From positions 1 to 32,209 of the forward strand of contig CALQFT020000021.1 of NCBI GenBank assembly GCA_943329925.2: a stretch of 32,209 nt of DNA. The letters run 5' to 3'. The stretch comes from Opitutus sp. GAS368. Its GTDB lineage: Bacteria > Verrucomicrobiota > Verrucomicrobiia > Chthoniobacterales > Chthoniobacteraceae. The position numbers and the translations under genes are program-made. The notes under the pieces are model-generated. The model worked only from the letters and a program-made list of their open reading frames with translations. It was not told where the DNA came from and searched no databases. Position 1 is the stretch's first letter; each line of letters begins with the position of its first letter. Below, piece after piece: positions 8,832 to 16,809 of the stretch.

Positions 8832-9958
8832 CTCAGTTTCAAAGTTGCCAGCCCTAATAGTGCGAAGAGGATGCTTAAGATCCAGAAGCGGACAATGACT
8901 ACGTTCTCGGGCCAGCCCTGCAGTTCAAAATGATGGTGAATCGGTGCCATTTTGAAAACACGCCGACCCTCTCCGTAAAACCGTTTGGTTAGCTTGAACA
9001 CGGTTCGCTGAATAAGCACCGAGGTCGCTTCGATCACAAACACGCCGCCCACCAACACCAATAGCAGCTCCTGTTTGCAACATATCGCCACCACACCCAA
9101 CAACCCACCGATCGCCAGCGAGCCAGTGTCTCCCATGAACATCTGCGCTGGATGCGCGTTAAACCACAGAAAACCGACGGCCGCTCCGGCTAGAGCAAGA
9201 CACACGATGGAAAGCTCACCGGCGAATGGATAGTAAGGAATTTGAAGGTATTGCGCTATTTTGACGTTCCCTGCTGCGTAGGAAAGCACCCCGAAAGCCA
9301 GCGCACTAGTCGCGGTACATCCCGCTGCCAAGCCGTCCAAGCCGTCTGTGAAATTCACCGCGTTGGATGTCCCCACGATAACCAACCCGAAGAAGACGAC
9401 CGTCCACCACCCGAGATTTTCAATAACCGGCGCCTTGTAAAACGGCACGTACAAGGCACGCGCCTGAATGTCAGTGGCTGGGTTTAATAAAAAGAAAGCC
9501 GCCACCACACACGCCACGGCCATTTGCCCAAACAGTTTGGTGCGTTCGCTGATGCCGCCGGAATTCTTTTTGGAAACCTTCAGCCAGTCGTCCCAAAAGC
9601 CCAGTGCCCCGCATGCCAAGATCGTAAAGACCAAAAGCCATACCGCCGGGTTGTCAGGCCGAGCCCACAGCACGGTGGATGCAATCACCGCACCGTGGAT
9701 GAGAACGCCGCCCATGGTCGGGGTGCCCGCTTTTTTGCCGTGCAGCTCAAACAGCTTATGAACTTCATCAGCAGTGCGAATCGGTTGTCCAAGCTTGAGA
9801 GAAATAAGGCGGCGTATCACCCAATGCCCCAGCAGGATGCAGAGCAGGAAGGAAGTCATTGCCGCGGCCACCGCTCGGAAAGTGATGTACTGGAAAACAT
9901 TGAATCCGTGCAGCCACTCTGGTCCGCTCTCCGCCAATTTGTAGAGGTAATACATCAT
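8828..9958 (-). CDS. mraY: Phospho-MurNAc-pentapeptide transferase MraY
   Basis: 376-residue polytopic membrane enzyme moving phospho-MurNAc-pentapeptide onto undecaprenyl phosphate to form lipid I. Active-site elements: TPTMGGVLIH (79-88), FWDDWLK (121-127, paired aspartates), NAVNFTDGLDGLAAG (199-213), FMGDTGSLAIGG (274-285) and the MAPIHHHFEL loop (337-346). About ten membrane helices are apparent. The ATG overlaps the murF stop (ATGA) and carries the best ribosome-binding site in the window, GAGGAGGTGA at 9966-9975, seven bases ahead and inside the murF coding end; a second ATG follows immediately. Confidence 0.98.
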   Translation of the reverse strand: MMYYLYKLAESGPEWLHGFNVFQYITFRAVAAAMTSFLLCILLGHWVIRRLISLKLGQPIRTADEVHKLFELHGKKAGTPTMGGVLIHGAVIASTVLWARPDNPAVWLLVFTILACGALGFWDDWLKVSKKNSGGISERTKLFGQMAVACVVAAFFLLNPATDIQARALYVPFYKAPVIENLGWWTVVFFGLVIVGTSNAVNFTDGLDGLAAGCTATSALAFGVLSYAAGNVKIAQYLQIPYYPFAGELSIVCLALAGAAVGFLWFNAHPAQMFMGDTGSLAIGGLLGVVAICCKQELLLVLVGGVFVIEATSVLIQRTVFKLTKRFYGEGRRVFKMAPIHHHFELQGWPENVVIVRFWILSILFALLGLATLKLR

Positions 9959-11316
9959 GGCCGAGTCACCTCCTCAATGACTCGCTCCATGCGTGCTGAA
10001 CGGCTGCCTTTAACCAACACAACGTCTCCTTTGGAAAGGACGCTCCGCAGCGCAGCCGCGGCAGTCGCCGTGTCGGGAAAATGCGTTGTCCCGACAAAGC
10101 CGTTTCGACGGGCTTCGTCGGAGATCCAATCCGCCTCGGAGCCCACCGTAAAAAGAGCATCAATGCCTGCTGCGGCGGCCTCACCTACTGCGCGATGCCC
10201 CGCCTCTGCGTGGCTGCCCAACTCGCCCATGCGACCGAGAATCGCGATGCGGCGGCCGGTTGCAGGCCACTGCGCCAGCGTGGAAAGAGCCGCTTTCATC
10301 GAGTCGGGATTTGCGTTGTACGTGTCGTCGAGAAAATGAATGCCACCCAGCAAGCGACTTTCCATGCGCCCTTTACTCAACTGAATGCCGCGTAATCCTG
10401 CAGCCGCAGCCGACAACGACATTCCGAGAGCCACGCCCGCCGCCACCGCCAATGCCGCGTTGCGCACCATATGATGCCCCGGCACAGCGAGGCTGACCTC
10501 GACCCGTTCGCCTTCATGAATCAGTCCGAAGCGACTTCCCCCATCCAGCGGCAACACGTCGATCGCCTGAATCTCTCCGCACGATATGCCCGCAGTCAGG
10601 ATCCGGGCTTTTGTAAGCGACGCGATCAGCGGGGTGAATTCGTCTTCAGCGCTCAATACAACAGTCCCCTGCTCGCCCAACCGCGCAGCCAAGCTGCCCT
10701 TTTCCCGCGCGATCGCCTCACGACTTCCCAGAAACTCGATGTGTGCCACGCCCACATTCGTGATAATGGCAACCTCCGGCGACGCGAGATCCGCCAACGG
10801 CGCAATTTCGCCCGCGTGATTCATCCCCATTTCCACCACCGCAAAAGCATGCTCGCGCCGTCCACTCAACAGCGTCAAAGGCACGCCGATATGGTTGTTA
10901 AGATTGCCCTGCGTGCACCAACCGCTCCATTGCGCCGAGAGAACAGCAAACGTGAAATCTTTGGTCGTCGTCTTTCCACTGGAACCAGTTACACCGACAA
11001 CACGGGCCGGCAGTGTCTGGCGATAAGCGCCTGCAAGACGCTGTAGGCCCGTCAAAACATCCCCCACTTCCACCACGCACAATCCGCTGGGACGCTCCCC
11101 GCAACCTGCCTGCGCCAGCACCCCGGCGACGCCTTGCGCGCTGACCTGCGCCAGAAAATCGTGCCCGTCAAAACGCTCGCCCTTAAGCGCTACAAACAGG
11201 TCGCCCTCCTTCGCCTGTCGCGAATCCGTCACGACACGACGCACCTCTCCAGAGACGTCTCCGAAAAGCACGCCGCCGCTCCACTGCGCGATTTGAGTGA
11301 GGGAAGTGGCGTCCAT
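9955..11316 (-). CDS. murF: UDP-MurNAc-tripeptide--D-Ala-D-Ala ligase MurF
   Basis: 453 residues from the preferred start. Cytoplasmic Mur ligase adding the D-Ala-D-Ala made by Ddl to the tripeptide. ATP P-loop GVTGSSGKTTTKDF (108-121), EMGMNHAGEIAPLADL, and DDTYNANPDSMKAAL are family signatures. An in-frame TTG at 11328 would add four residues, but the ATG at 11316 is better: it follows the murE stop (11318-11320) after one base and has GGAAG five bases upstream. It ends in an ATGA overlap with mraY. Confidence 0.97.
   Translation of the reverse strand: MDATSLTQIAQWSGGVLFGDVSGEVRRVVTDSRQAKEGDLFVALKGERFDGHDFLAQVSAQGVAGVLAQAGCGERPSGLCVVEVGDVLTGLQRLAGAYRQTLPARVVGVTGSSGKTTTKDFTFAVLSAQWSGWCTQGNLNNHIGVPLTLLSGRREHAFAVVEMGMNHAGEIAPLADLASPEVAIITNVGVAHIEFLGSREAIAREKGSLAARLGEQGTVVLSAEDEFTPLIASLTKARILTAGISCGEIQAIDVLPLDGGSRFGLIHEGERVEVSLAVPGHHMVRNAALAVAAGVALGMSLSAAAAGLRGIQLSKGRMESRLLGGIHFLDDTYNANPDSMKAALSTLAQWPATGRRIAILGRMGELGSHAEAGHRAVGEAAAAGIDALFTVGSEADWISDEARRNGFVGTTHFPDTATAAAALRSVLSKGDVVLVKGSRSARMERVIEEVTRP
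9966..9975 (-). promoter_or_regulatory. Strong ribosome-binding site of mraY within murF
   Basis: GAGGAGGTGA is nearly the full complement of the 16S rRNA tail and lies seven bases before the mraY ATG. It is part of the murF codons for Glu-Glu-Val-Thr. It is the longest such match in the window and decides the mraY start. Confidence 0.85.
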
Positions 11317-11317
11317 G

Positions 11318-12802
11318 TTATCTTCCAAAGTCCGAAGGACGGTCCTCTACAGCGGACGCCGCAATCGCGAGATCATCAAATGGTTCGATTTTTCCAGCAA
11401 CCTCCTGCGTGGTCTCGTGCCCCTTGCCGGCGATGAGCACAATATCCCTCGGACCGGCCGAGGCAATCGCCCTAGCAATAGCCGCCTTACGGTCCAAAAT
11501 AACTTCGTGAGTCACCAGGCGCATCCCCTGAGTGATGTCTGTGGCGATGGCCTCCGGACTTTCGCTGCGGGGGTTGTCGGAGGTCACGATGACCCAGTCC
11601 GACAGCTCCTCAGCCACCTGGCCCATGAGTGGCCGCTTGCCGGTATCGCGGTCGCCGCCACAACCAAAAACCGTAACGATGTGACTGGGATCAAGGTCGC
11701 GCAGGGTACGCAGAACGTTGCGGAGCGCGTCGTGGGTGTGGGCGTAATCGACGAACACACGAAAGGAACGTTTGCCGGGGACGGGCTGGAGGCGACCGGG
11801 GACAGAAGGCGCGGTGGAGAGCGCTTGTACCGCTGTACGCACGTCCACGCCCAATACATGCGCGGCGGCGAGGGCTCCGAGGGCGTTGAGAATATTGAAT
11901 GTCCCAATCAGAGGCAGGCGCACCAACCAAGAGCGGCCCACGGCATCGAGCTGAAAACTGCTTCCGTTGAGATCGCTGTGGCAATTGCTAGCGCGAAAAT
12001 CAGCGCGCGCTCCCAAGCCGAATCCGAGCGTTGGAATGTCTAATTTCTGGGCACGCCCCTGCAGCAATGCGCCGTAACGATCGTCCACATTGAGCACAGC
12101 GACGCCCGGCTTGAAACGTTGAGAGCCGAGCCCGGTGATCAACCCGGCTTTGGCTTCAAAATACGCGTCCATGTTTCCATGATAATCCAGGTGATCCTGG
12201 GTTAGATTTGTGAAAACCACCGCGTCGAAATCCACGCCATCGACACGATGCTGGGAAAGGGCGTGTGAACTGACTTCCAGCGCAACACTTTTGCACCCCG
12301 CATCCCTCATCTGCGCGAGCAGTTCCTGCATCTCCAGTGCATCGGGTGTAGTGCGCGATGCCGGTAAAGTCCGCTCCCCAATTTGGTAGCGCACCGTCCC
12401 AATTAATCCGCAACGCAGTTGCGCGGTGTCGCAAATATGCTGGAGCAAGAAGGCTGTGGTAGTCTTGCCATTAGTCCCGGTCACCCCGGCGACCTTCATT
12501 CCGGCGGAGGGTCGATCAAAGTAAGCGCAGGCCAGTTCAGCCAAGGCCCGCCGGGCGTCTTTGACCACAATACGCGTAAACGCACCGAGCTCCACTTCCG
12601 CCTCGGCGACCACCGCCACGGCTCCCCGGGAAACCGCATCCTTCACAAAATCCGTTCCCTTGGCTCGACTTCCATTTACCGCGACAAAGATACAGCCTGG
12701 TTTGGCTTTGCGAGAATCCACGCATATCGCCGAGACTCCCATTTCTACGCCACCGTGAATCGCCACCGTACTTAATTTTGCCAAAAGCTGCCCTAAATTC
12801 AT
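11318..12802 (-). CDS. murE: UDP-MurNAc-L-Ala-D-Glu--meso-diaminopimelate ligase MurE
   Basis: 494-residue Mur ligase adding the third amino acid. P-loop VTGTNGKTTTAFLLQH (107-122), then TTPDALEMQELLAQM, SSHALSQHRVDGVDFD and FTNLTQDHLDYHG. The specificity motif DNPR (409-412) in VTSDNPRSESP is that of meso-DAP adding enzymes, so the organism should have DAP-type (Gram-negative-like) peptidoglycan. The C-terminal LIAGKGHETTQE is also typical. The ATG overlaps the ftsI stop by four bases and AAAGGGGG lies about eight bases upstream. Confidence 0.97.
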   Translation of the reverse strand: MNLGQLLAKLSTVAIHGGVEMGVSAICVDSRKAKPGCIFVAVNGSRAKGTDFVKDAVSRGAVAVVAEAEVELGAFTRIVVKDARRALAELACAYFDRPSAGMKVAGVTGTNGKTTTAFLLQHICDTAQLRCGLIGTVRYQIGERTLPASRTTPDALEMQELLAQMRDAGCKSVALEVSSHALSQHRVDGVDFDAVVFTNLTQDHLDYHGNMDAYFEAKAGLITGLGSQRFKPGVAVLNVDDRYGALLQGRAQKLDIPTLGFGLGARADFRASNCHSDLNGSSFQLDAVGRSWLVRLPLIGTFNILNALGALAAAHVLGVDVRTAVQALSTAPSVPGRLQPVPGKRSFRVFVDYAHTHDALRNVLRTLRDLDPSHIVTVFGCGGDRDTGKRPLMGQVAEELSDWVIVTSDNPRSESPEAIATDITQGMRLVTHEVILDRKAAIARAIASAGPRDIVLIAGKGHETTQEVAGKIEPFDDLAIAASAVEDRPSDFGR

Positions 12803-14592
12803 AACCCATGCCCCCTTTGATTCTCCACCAACGAACCCCCTACCTTTAGAAATTCGGGCTTCGGCACCAAATTAAGGTGTCGTGCTGCACGCTGCGAAAT
12901 TTTCGAAAACACCGGCCCCGCAATGTACCCTCCATAATAAGGGGTGCTCCCTGGAATCGGCTCATCCATGATGACCAATGCGCACAGCTCCGGCTTATCT
13001 GCGGGGAAAAAGCCAGCAAAAGACACCACGTACTTGCCGTGCTCATACCCGCCTCCTGGGGAGGTTTTCTGTGCTGTACCGGTTTTTCCTGCGACCTCAA
13101 AACCCGGAACATGAGCCAGCGGCGCAGTGCCTCTTTTACTGACGACTTCTTTCAAGGCACTCACCAGCGGTTCGGCCACTTCCGGGGGCACCACCTGCCG
13201 CACTTCAACCGGTGGATAACTTGCTAACACCGCTCCCGAAGCATCGCTGATGGATGAAATGATTTGCGGTGTCACCATTTTACCACGATTCGCGATGGTG
13301 CACATGGCGCTGATGATCTGCATTGGCGTCGCCCCCACTTCGTGGCCCATGGGAATGTGCGTAATGGAAATTTTACTCCAACTCCGAGGCGGATGCACAA
13401 TGCCACCGATCTCGCCGGGCAATTGGATCCCGGTGCGGTCCCCGAAGCCAAAACGCTTGATATATTCGTACAACTTCTGATCTCCCAGCATGATACCCAG
13501 CTTGGCTACGCCAATGTTACTGGATTTCACCACGATGTCATTTACCGTCAGGTCGCCATAACCGTGGTGGCTGTCGTGCAACGTGGTGCCTCCGTACATG
13601 AAGTGCCCGTGTTCGCAATAAATGCTAGTGTCCGGCCGCACCAGTTTGCAATCCAACGCAGCGGCCGAGGTTACCACCTTAAAGGTCGAACCGGGCTCGA
13701 TCATGTCCATGATGGCCCGGTTTTTCCGCGACTCATCCGCCACACCATCACGTTGGTTGAGGTCGTAATGCGGCCGGTTGGCCATTGCAAGCACCTCTCC
13801 AGTGCCGGGCCGCATCACGATGCAGGTGATCATTTTTGGCCTAAATTGCTTCACCGCTGCGTCCAACTCCGACTCCACAATGTCCTGCAAAACCATGTCC
13901 ACCGTCAGCCGGATACTCGCCCCGTCGCGGGCCGGGCGCTCCATCCGACGAAACGCGACCATCTCTTTGCCAGTGCGGTCGTGTTCACTGTACCGGAAGC
14001 CATCATGCCCCTTAAGCCAGTCCTCCATCGAACGCTCCACTCCTTCCACCCCCTTGTTTTCGCGGTTCACAAATCCCACCACATGGCAAAGCATGTTTCC
14101 ATTGGGATACACCCGCACTGAATCCTGCTCAAAAACCAGCCCTCGCAAGTTCTTGCTCGCCGCCTCCGTGCGCAACGCTTCCGCTACCTGTTCAGGAACC
14201 TCACGCTTGATCACAATGTAGGGCGCCGGCCGCATCTTATTTTCAGTCGCATCCCATTTCTGGCGGGTTAGCTTTTCCTGCAGCTGCGCCAAAGGAATCT
14301 GCAAGTGTTTGGAAAGCAGATCTAAAAGAATCTCCGGCCGCTTCACCACACTTGCGTCCACCACCACCGTTTTCACCGGTTCGTTCGCCGCCAAGGGCAC
14401 CCCGTTGACGTCCATCACCGCGCCGCGCCGCGAGTAAATAGTCTGTCGGGCACAGTGCTTCTCCGTGGCAATCGCCTTATAGTAGTCAGCGCGATTGACC
14501 TGCAAATCCAGCAGTCTCCACGAAAACACGGTAAACCCGAGGGCCATTAAACCCCCAAGCCACAAAGCGCGTTTTCTGGATGAGACTCCCAT
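12799..14592 (-). CDS. ftsI: Septal transpeptidase FtsI (penicillin-binding protein, class B)
   Basis: 597 residues: short cytoplasmic N-terminus, one membrane anchor (about 10-28), a PBP-dimer (pedestal) domain (about 52-210) and a transpeptidase domain (about 255-570). Catalytic motifs are intact: S302-T-F-K305, S357-S-N359 and K503-T-G505. It crosslinks septal peptidoglycan with FtsW as partner and is the target of beta-lactams. No PASTA domain follows the transpeptidase. It starts directly after the ftsL-like stop with no space and no visible Shine-Dalgarno sequence, so translation is likely coupled. A Spo-type PBP is less likely given the dcw position. Confidence 0.97.
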   Translation of the reverse strand: MGVSSRKRALWLGGLMALGFTVFSWRLLDLQVNRADYYKAIATEKHCARQTIYSRRGAVMDVNGVPLAANEPVKTVVVDASVVKRPEILLDLLSKHLQIPLAQLQEKLTRQKWDATENKMRPAPYIVIKREVPEQVAEALRTEAASKNLRGLVFEQDSVRVYPNGNMLCHVVGFVNRENKGVEGVERSMEDWLKGHDGFRYSEHDRTGKEMVAFRRMERPARDGASIRLTVDMVLQDIVESELDAAVKQFRPKMITCIVMRPGTGEVLAMANRPHYDLNQRDGVADESRKNRAIMDMIEPGSTFKVVTSAAALDCKLVRPDTSIYCEHGHFMYGGTTLHDSHHGYGDLTVNDIVVKSSNIGVAKLGIMLGDQKLYEYIKRFGFGDRTGIQLPGEIGGIVHPPRSWSKISITHIPMGHEVGATPMQIISAMCTIANRGKMVTPQIISSISDASGAVLASYPPVEVRQVVPPEVAEPLVSALKEVVSKRGTAPLAHVPGFEVAGKTGTAQKTSPGGGYEHGKYVVSFAGFFPADKPELCALVIMDEPIPGSTPYYGGYIAGPVFSKISQRAARHLNLVPKPEFLKVGGSLVENQRGHGL

Positions 14593-14973
14593 TTAGCGAT
14601 TTGGTTTCAAGTTGGATACCGTCCGAACCTGCGTCTCCCCGGGCGCTGCACTCGGCTCGGGCATCCGCACAACCAAGGTGTCCGCTACTGGCGTCAAGCG
14701 CACAAAAGCTTCTTTATCAATGATCTGACGCTTACGCAAAGAGTCGAACGACGACATTTTTGCGATCCTGGAGGTCACCACCTCATCCCGGGTACTGATC
14801 GCCAGTAGTTCTCGCTCCAATTCTTTTTTGCGCTGACCACATCGGTGCAGCTCATTTTTGGCGTCCACATAGTAAAGAGCGCCTCCACCGATGGTCAGCA
14901 GCACCATGGTGGCCGTGATGATTTTTGCGACGGGCAGTAGGTTGGCGTTTTTGCGCCTATTGGGAGACATCAT
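14593..14973 (-). CDS. ftsL: FtsL-like small divisome protein
   Basis: 126 residues: basic N-terminus, one membrane segment (about 16-36), then a charged heptad-like stretch (about 38-75, with ELHRCGQRKKELERELLAIS) that fits a coiled coil, then a Pro-containing tail. Size, topology and position between rsmH and ftsI are those of FtsL, which pairs with FtsB and FtsQ to activate FtsWI. Sequence identity to FtsL is not recognisable by eye, as is common in this fast-evolving family, so the call rests on layout and context. The leader CCCACCCCACCCC has no ribosome-binding site; two ATG codons are adjacent (14973 and 14970). Confidence 0.75.
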   Translation of the reverse strand: MMSPNRRKNANLLPVAKIITATMVLLTIGGGALYYVDAKNELHRCGQRKKELERELLAISTRDEVVTSRIAKMSSFDSLRKRQIIDKEAFVRLTPVADTLVVRMPEPSAAPGETQVRTVSNLKPNR

Positions 14974-15009
14974 GGGGTGGGGTGGGTTAACGAAGTGGGG
15001 CGTCGCCTC

Positions 15010-15999
15010 TCAACAACGCGTCAGTCTTTGAGACGGCCCGAGCCGCTCCACCACACGCAGTTTTGCACTGCGAGAGCGGGGATTAACTCGCTGCTCCAAC
15101 TCTGTAGCGATTAGTGGTTTCGTGGTAATTTTTCGGAAAATGCACTCCGGATTTTCACGCGGCGCACTCCATTCGGGGCGATCCAGCGTGGGCGCAGAAC
15201 GCCTCAAAAATGCCTGCTTCACAATGCGGTCTTCCAACGAATGAAAAGTGATCACCGCCAGCCGTCCTCCCGGAAGCAGCAACCCGCCTAAATGCTCCAA
15301 AGCCTGCTCCAGCACCTCCAATTCCCGATTTACCGCAATCCGCAGCGCCTGAAACACTTTAGTCGCCGGATGCGTCCTCCCCCGGCGCGGCGAAACAGCC
15401 TCCACAGCCGACGCTAGTTCCAGAGTGGTGCGAAACGGCCGCACCAAGCGATCCTTGACCAAACGCGCGGCAATTCTGCGCGCCTGAGGTTCCTCCCCGT
15501 ATTCCTTGAACATCCGCTCCAACTGGCTGGCGCCCGCCGTGTTCACCAAATCCGCCGCCGTCACCGGCCCCTGCGGGTTCATGCGCATGTCCAGCGGCCC
15601 GTCAGCTTGAAAAGAAAACCCGCGGCCAGGCGTATCCAGTTGGTGCGAAGAAACTCCCAGATCCAACAGAAAGCCGTCTACCGCCCCAATTCCAAGCCCC
15701 GCTAAGACAGCGCCCACCTCCCCAAAATTGGAGCGAATAGCGCGAAACTGCCTTGCAAACACAGCCAGCCTCGCCGACGCATACGCCACAGCCTCAGGAT
15801 CTTGATCCACCCCCAGCACAGATGCCCCGGCGTTTAAAAGCAGCTCCGAATGCCCGCCCCCACCCAAGGTGCAATCCACAAACTGTTTACCCACCGCGGG
15901 CAGTAGCGCTTCCAATACCTCCTGCGAAAGCACGGGCGCATGATACTCGCGAGCAGCGGGTTGCGTTTTAGAATAAGGCGGTTCCATGGTTGCAATCAT
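15010..15999 (-). CDS. rsmH: 16S rRNA m4C1402 methyltransferase RsmH (MraW)
   Basis: 329 residues from the chosen start. SAM-dependent methyltransferase acting on C1402 of 16S rRNA. Visible: YHAPVLSQEVLEAL at the N-terminus, the SAM loop FVDCTLGGGGHSELLL, VLGVDQDPEAVAYA, GFLLDLGVSSHQLDTPGRGF, DGPLDMRMNP, and LAVITFHSLEDRIVKQAF near the C-terminus. An upstream in-frame start at 16062 would run far into mraZ; the ATG at 15999 is preferred because it makes the ATGA overlap with the mraZ stop that recurs through this operon. The ATG at 15987 (MEPPYSK) is a possible alternative. Confidence 0.96.
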   Translation of the reverse strand: MIATMEPPYSKTQPAAREYHAPVLSQEVLEALLPAVGKQFVDCTLGGGGHSELLLNAGASVLGVDQDPEAVAYASARLAVFARQFRAIRSNFGEVGAVLAGLGIGAVDGFLLDLGVSSHQLDTPGRGFSFQADGPLDMRMNPQGPVTAADLVNTAGASQLERMFKEYGEEPQARRIAARLVKDRLVRPFRTTLELASAVEAVSPRRGRTHPATKVFQALRIAVNRELEVLEQALEHLGGLLLPGGRLAVITFHSLEDRIVKQAFLRRSAPTLDRPEWSAPRENPECIFRKITTKPLIATELEQRVNPRSRSAKLRVVERLGPSQRLTRC

Positions 16000-16463
16000 A
16001 GTCCGATTAAATCCGCAACTCGCTCGAAAGTAGACAACTCCGCCTCCCGCGTGGCGCTCCACAGCGAGGGCGTCCAGAGCTCAAAAGTGTCATACGCGCC
16101 AACCAGCATCACATCTCCATCCAAGCGAGCATCTTTCGCCAGCTCCTTTGTCAACTCCTCAGGCACCACCATCCGGCCTTGCTTGTCCAAAACGACGTGC
16201 GTCGCCTTCGAGAAGAAAAGATGCACAAACGTTTTACGATCCTTCGGAGTGATGGCCGGGTTGCTTGCCAGCTTATCTCCGACCGCCCTAAACTGCTCAG
16301 GCGGCATGACTTTTATAAATTGTCCGGAACGATCAGCTATGAGATGAAACTCGTCGGACTCAGTGACACGCCACCTTGAAGGAATGGTCAACCGGTTCTT
16401 TACGTCGAGCGCATGACAGAATTCTCCCGAGAAAACGGGGGTTGAATTCTGTGTAGGCATCAT
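15996..16463 (-). CDS. mraZ: Transcriptional regulator MraZ, first gene of the dcw operon
   Basis: 155 residues with two SpoVT/AbrB-like swapped-hairpin repeats, each carrying the DxxxR signature: ALDVKNRLTIPSRWR in the first and VVLDKQGRMVVPEEL in the second. MraZ forms rings and binds tandem TGGGN repeats before its own gene, usually repressing the dcw cluster. An array of that kind is present at 16550-16594, 87 bases upstream of the ATG. The start has no Shine-Dalgarno; the mRNA reads ATCACCTCCC then TTT then ATG, which resembles the anti-Shine-Dalgarno tail instead. A second ATG follows at 16460. Confidence 0.96.
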   Translation of the reverse strand: MMPTQNSTPVFSGEFCHALDVKNRLTIPSRWRVTESDEFHLIADRSGQFIKVMPPEQFRAVGDKLASNPAITPKDRKTFVHLFFSKATHVVLDKQGRMVVPEELTKELAKDARLDGDVMLVGAYDTFELWTPSLWSATREAELSTFERVADLIGL

Positions 16464-16809
16464 AAAGGGAGGTGATTAGGGATGTTGAAAAAACAATTTT
16501 ACAAACGGATAGAGCTGGCGGAGCTTGGTGAGCCTTTTAAGGATTTTCACACCACCCTGCCCCACTTCGCCCCACTTTTTGCCACTCTTTCCCATTTCGG
16601 TCAATCTTCCCCCCAAGAGAAGTGCGTCTTTTTTTCACGGAAAAACATCCGCTCCCGCTGCCGCCAGCGATTCCCACCTTTGCCAAAGGCCCAAAATCGC
16701 GTTCTAGCTGCAATTTCCAGCGCGCCATCCCTCCTCCCGCTACCTACAACGTCCTACCGGCTCACCATCCAGGCAAAAATGCCACCACGCCACGCTGGGC
16801 CGCCTCACC
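16464..16809. other. Intergenic region before the dcw operon
   Basis: This 346-base gap holds the MraZ boxes and presumably the dcw promoter. Other structure: the minus strand has a TTTTTC-CGT-GAAAAA hairpin (within 16627-16645) and a C-run at 16609-16614 that gives one more TGGGG one base out of phase with the boxes. The part from about 16680 to 16809 is C-rich on the plus strand without a recognisable site. No terminator for the upstream minus-strand gene is obvious, so read-through from rlmN into dcw is possible. Confidence 0.6.
16550..16594 (-). promoter_or_regulatory. Predicted MraZ operator: five TGGNN boxes at 10-bp pitch
   Basis: On the mraZ coding strand five 5-base units start exactly ten bases apart: TGGGA (16594-16590), TGGCA (16584-16580), TGGGG (16574-16570), TGGGG (16564-16560) and TGGTG (16554-16550). 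Three match TGGGN and two differ at one base. MraZ is known to bind TGGGN repeats separated by five bases, which gives this same pitch. The array sits in the only sizeable gap upstream of mraZ. A convincing -35/-10 pair could not be fixed on either side of it. Confidence 0.85.
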
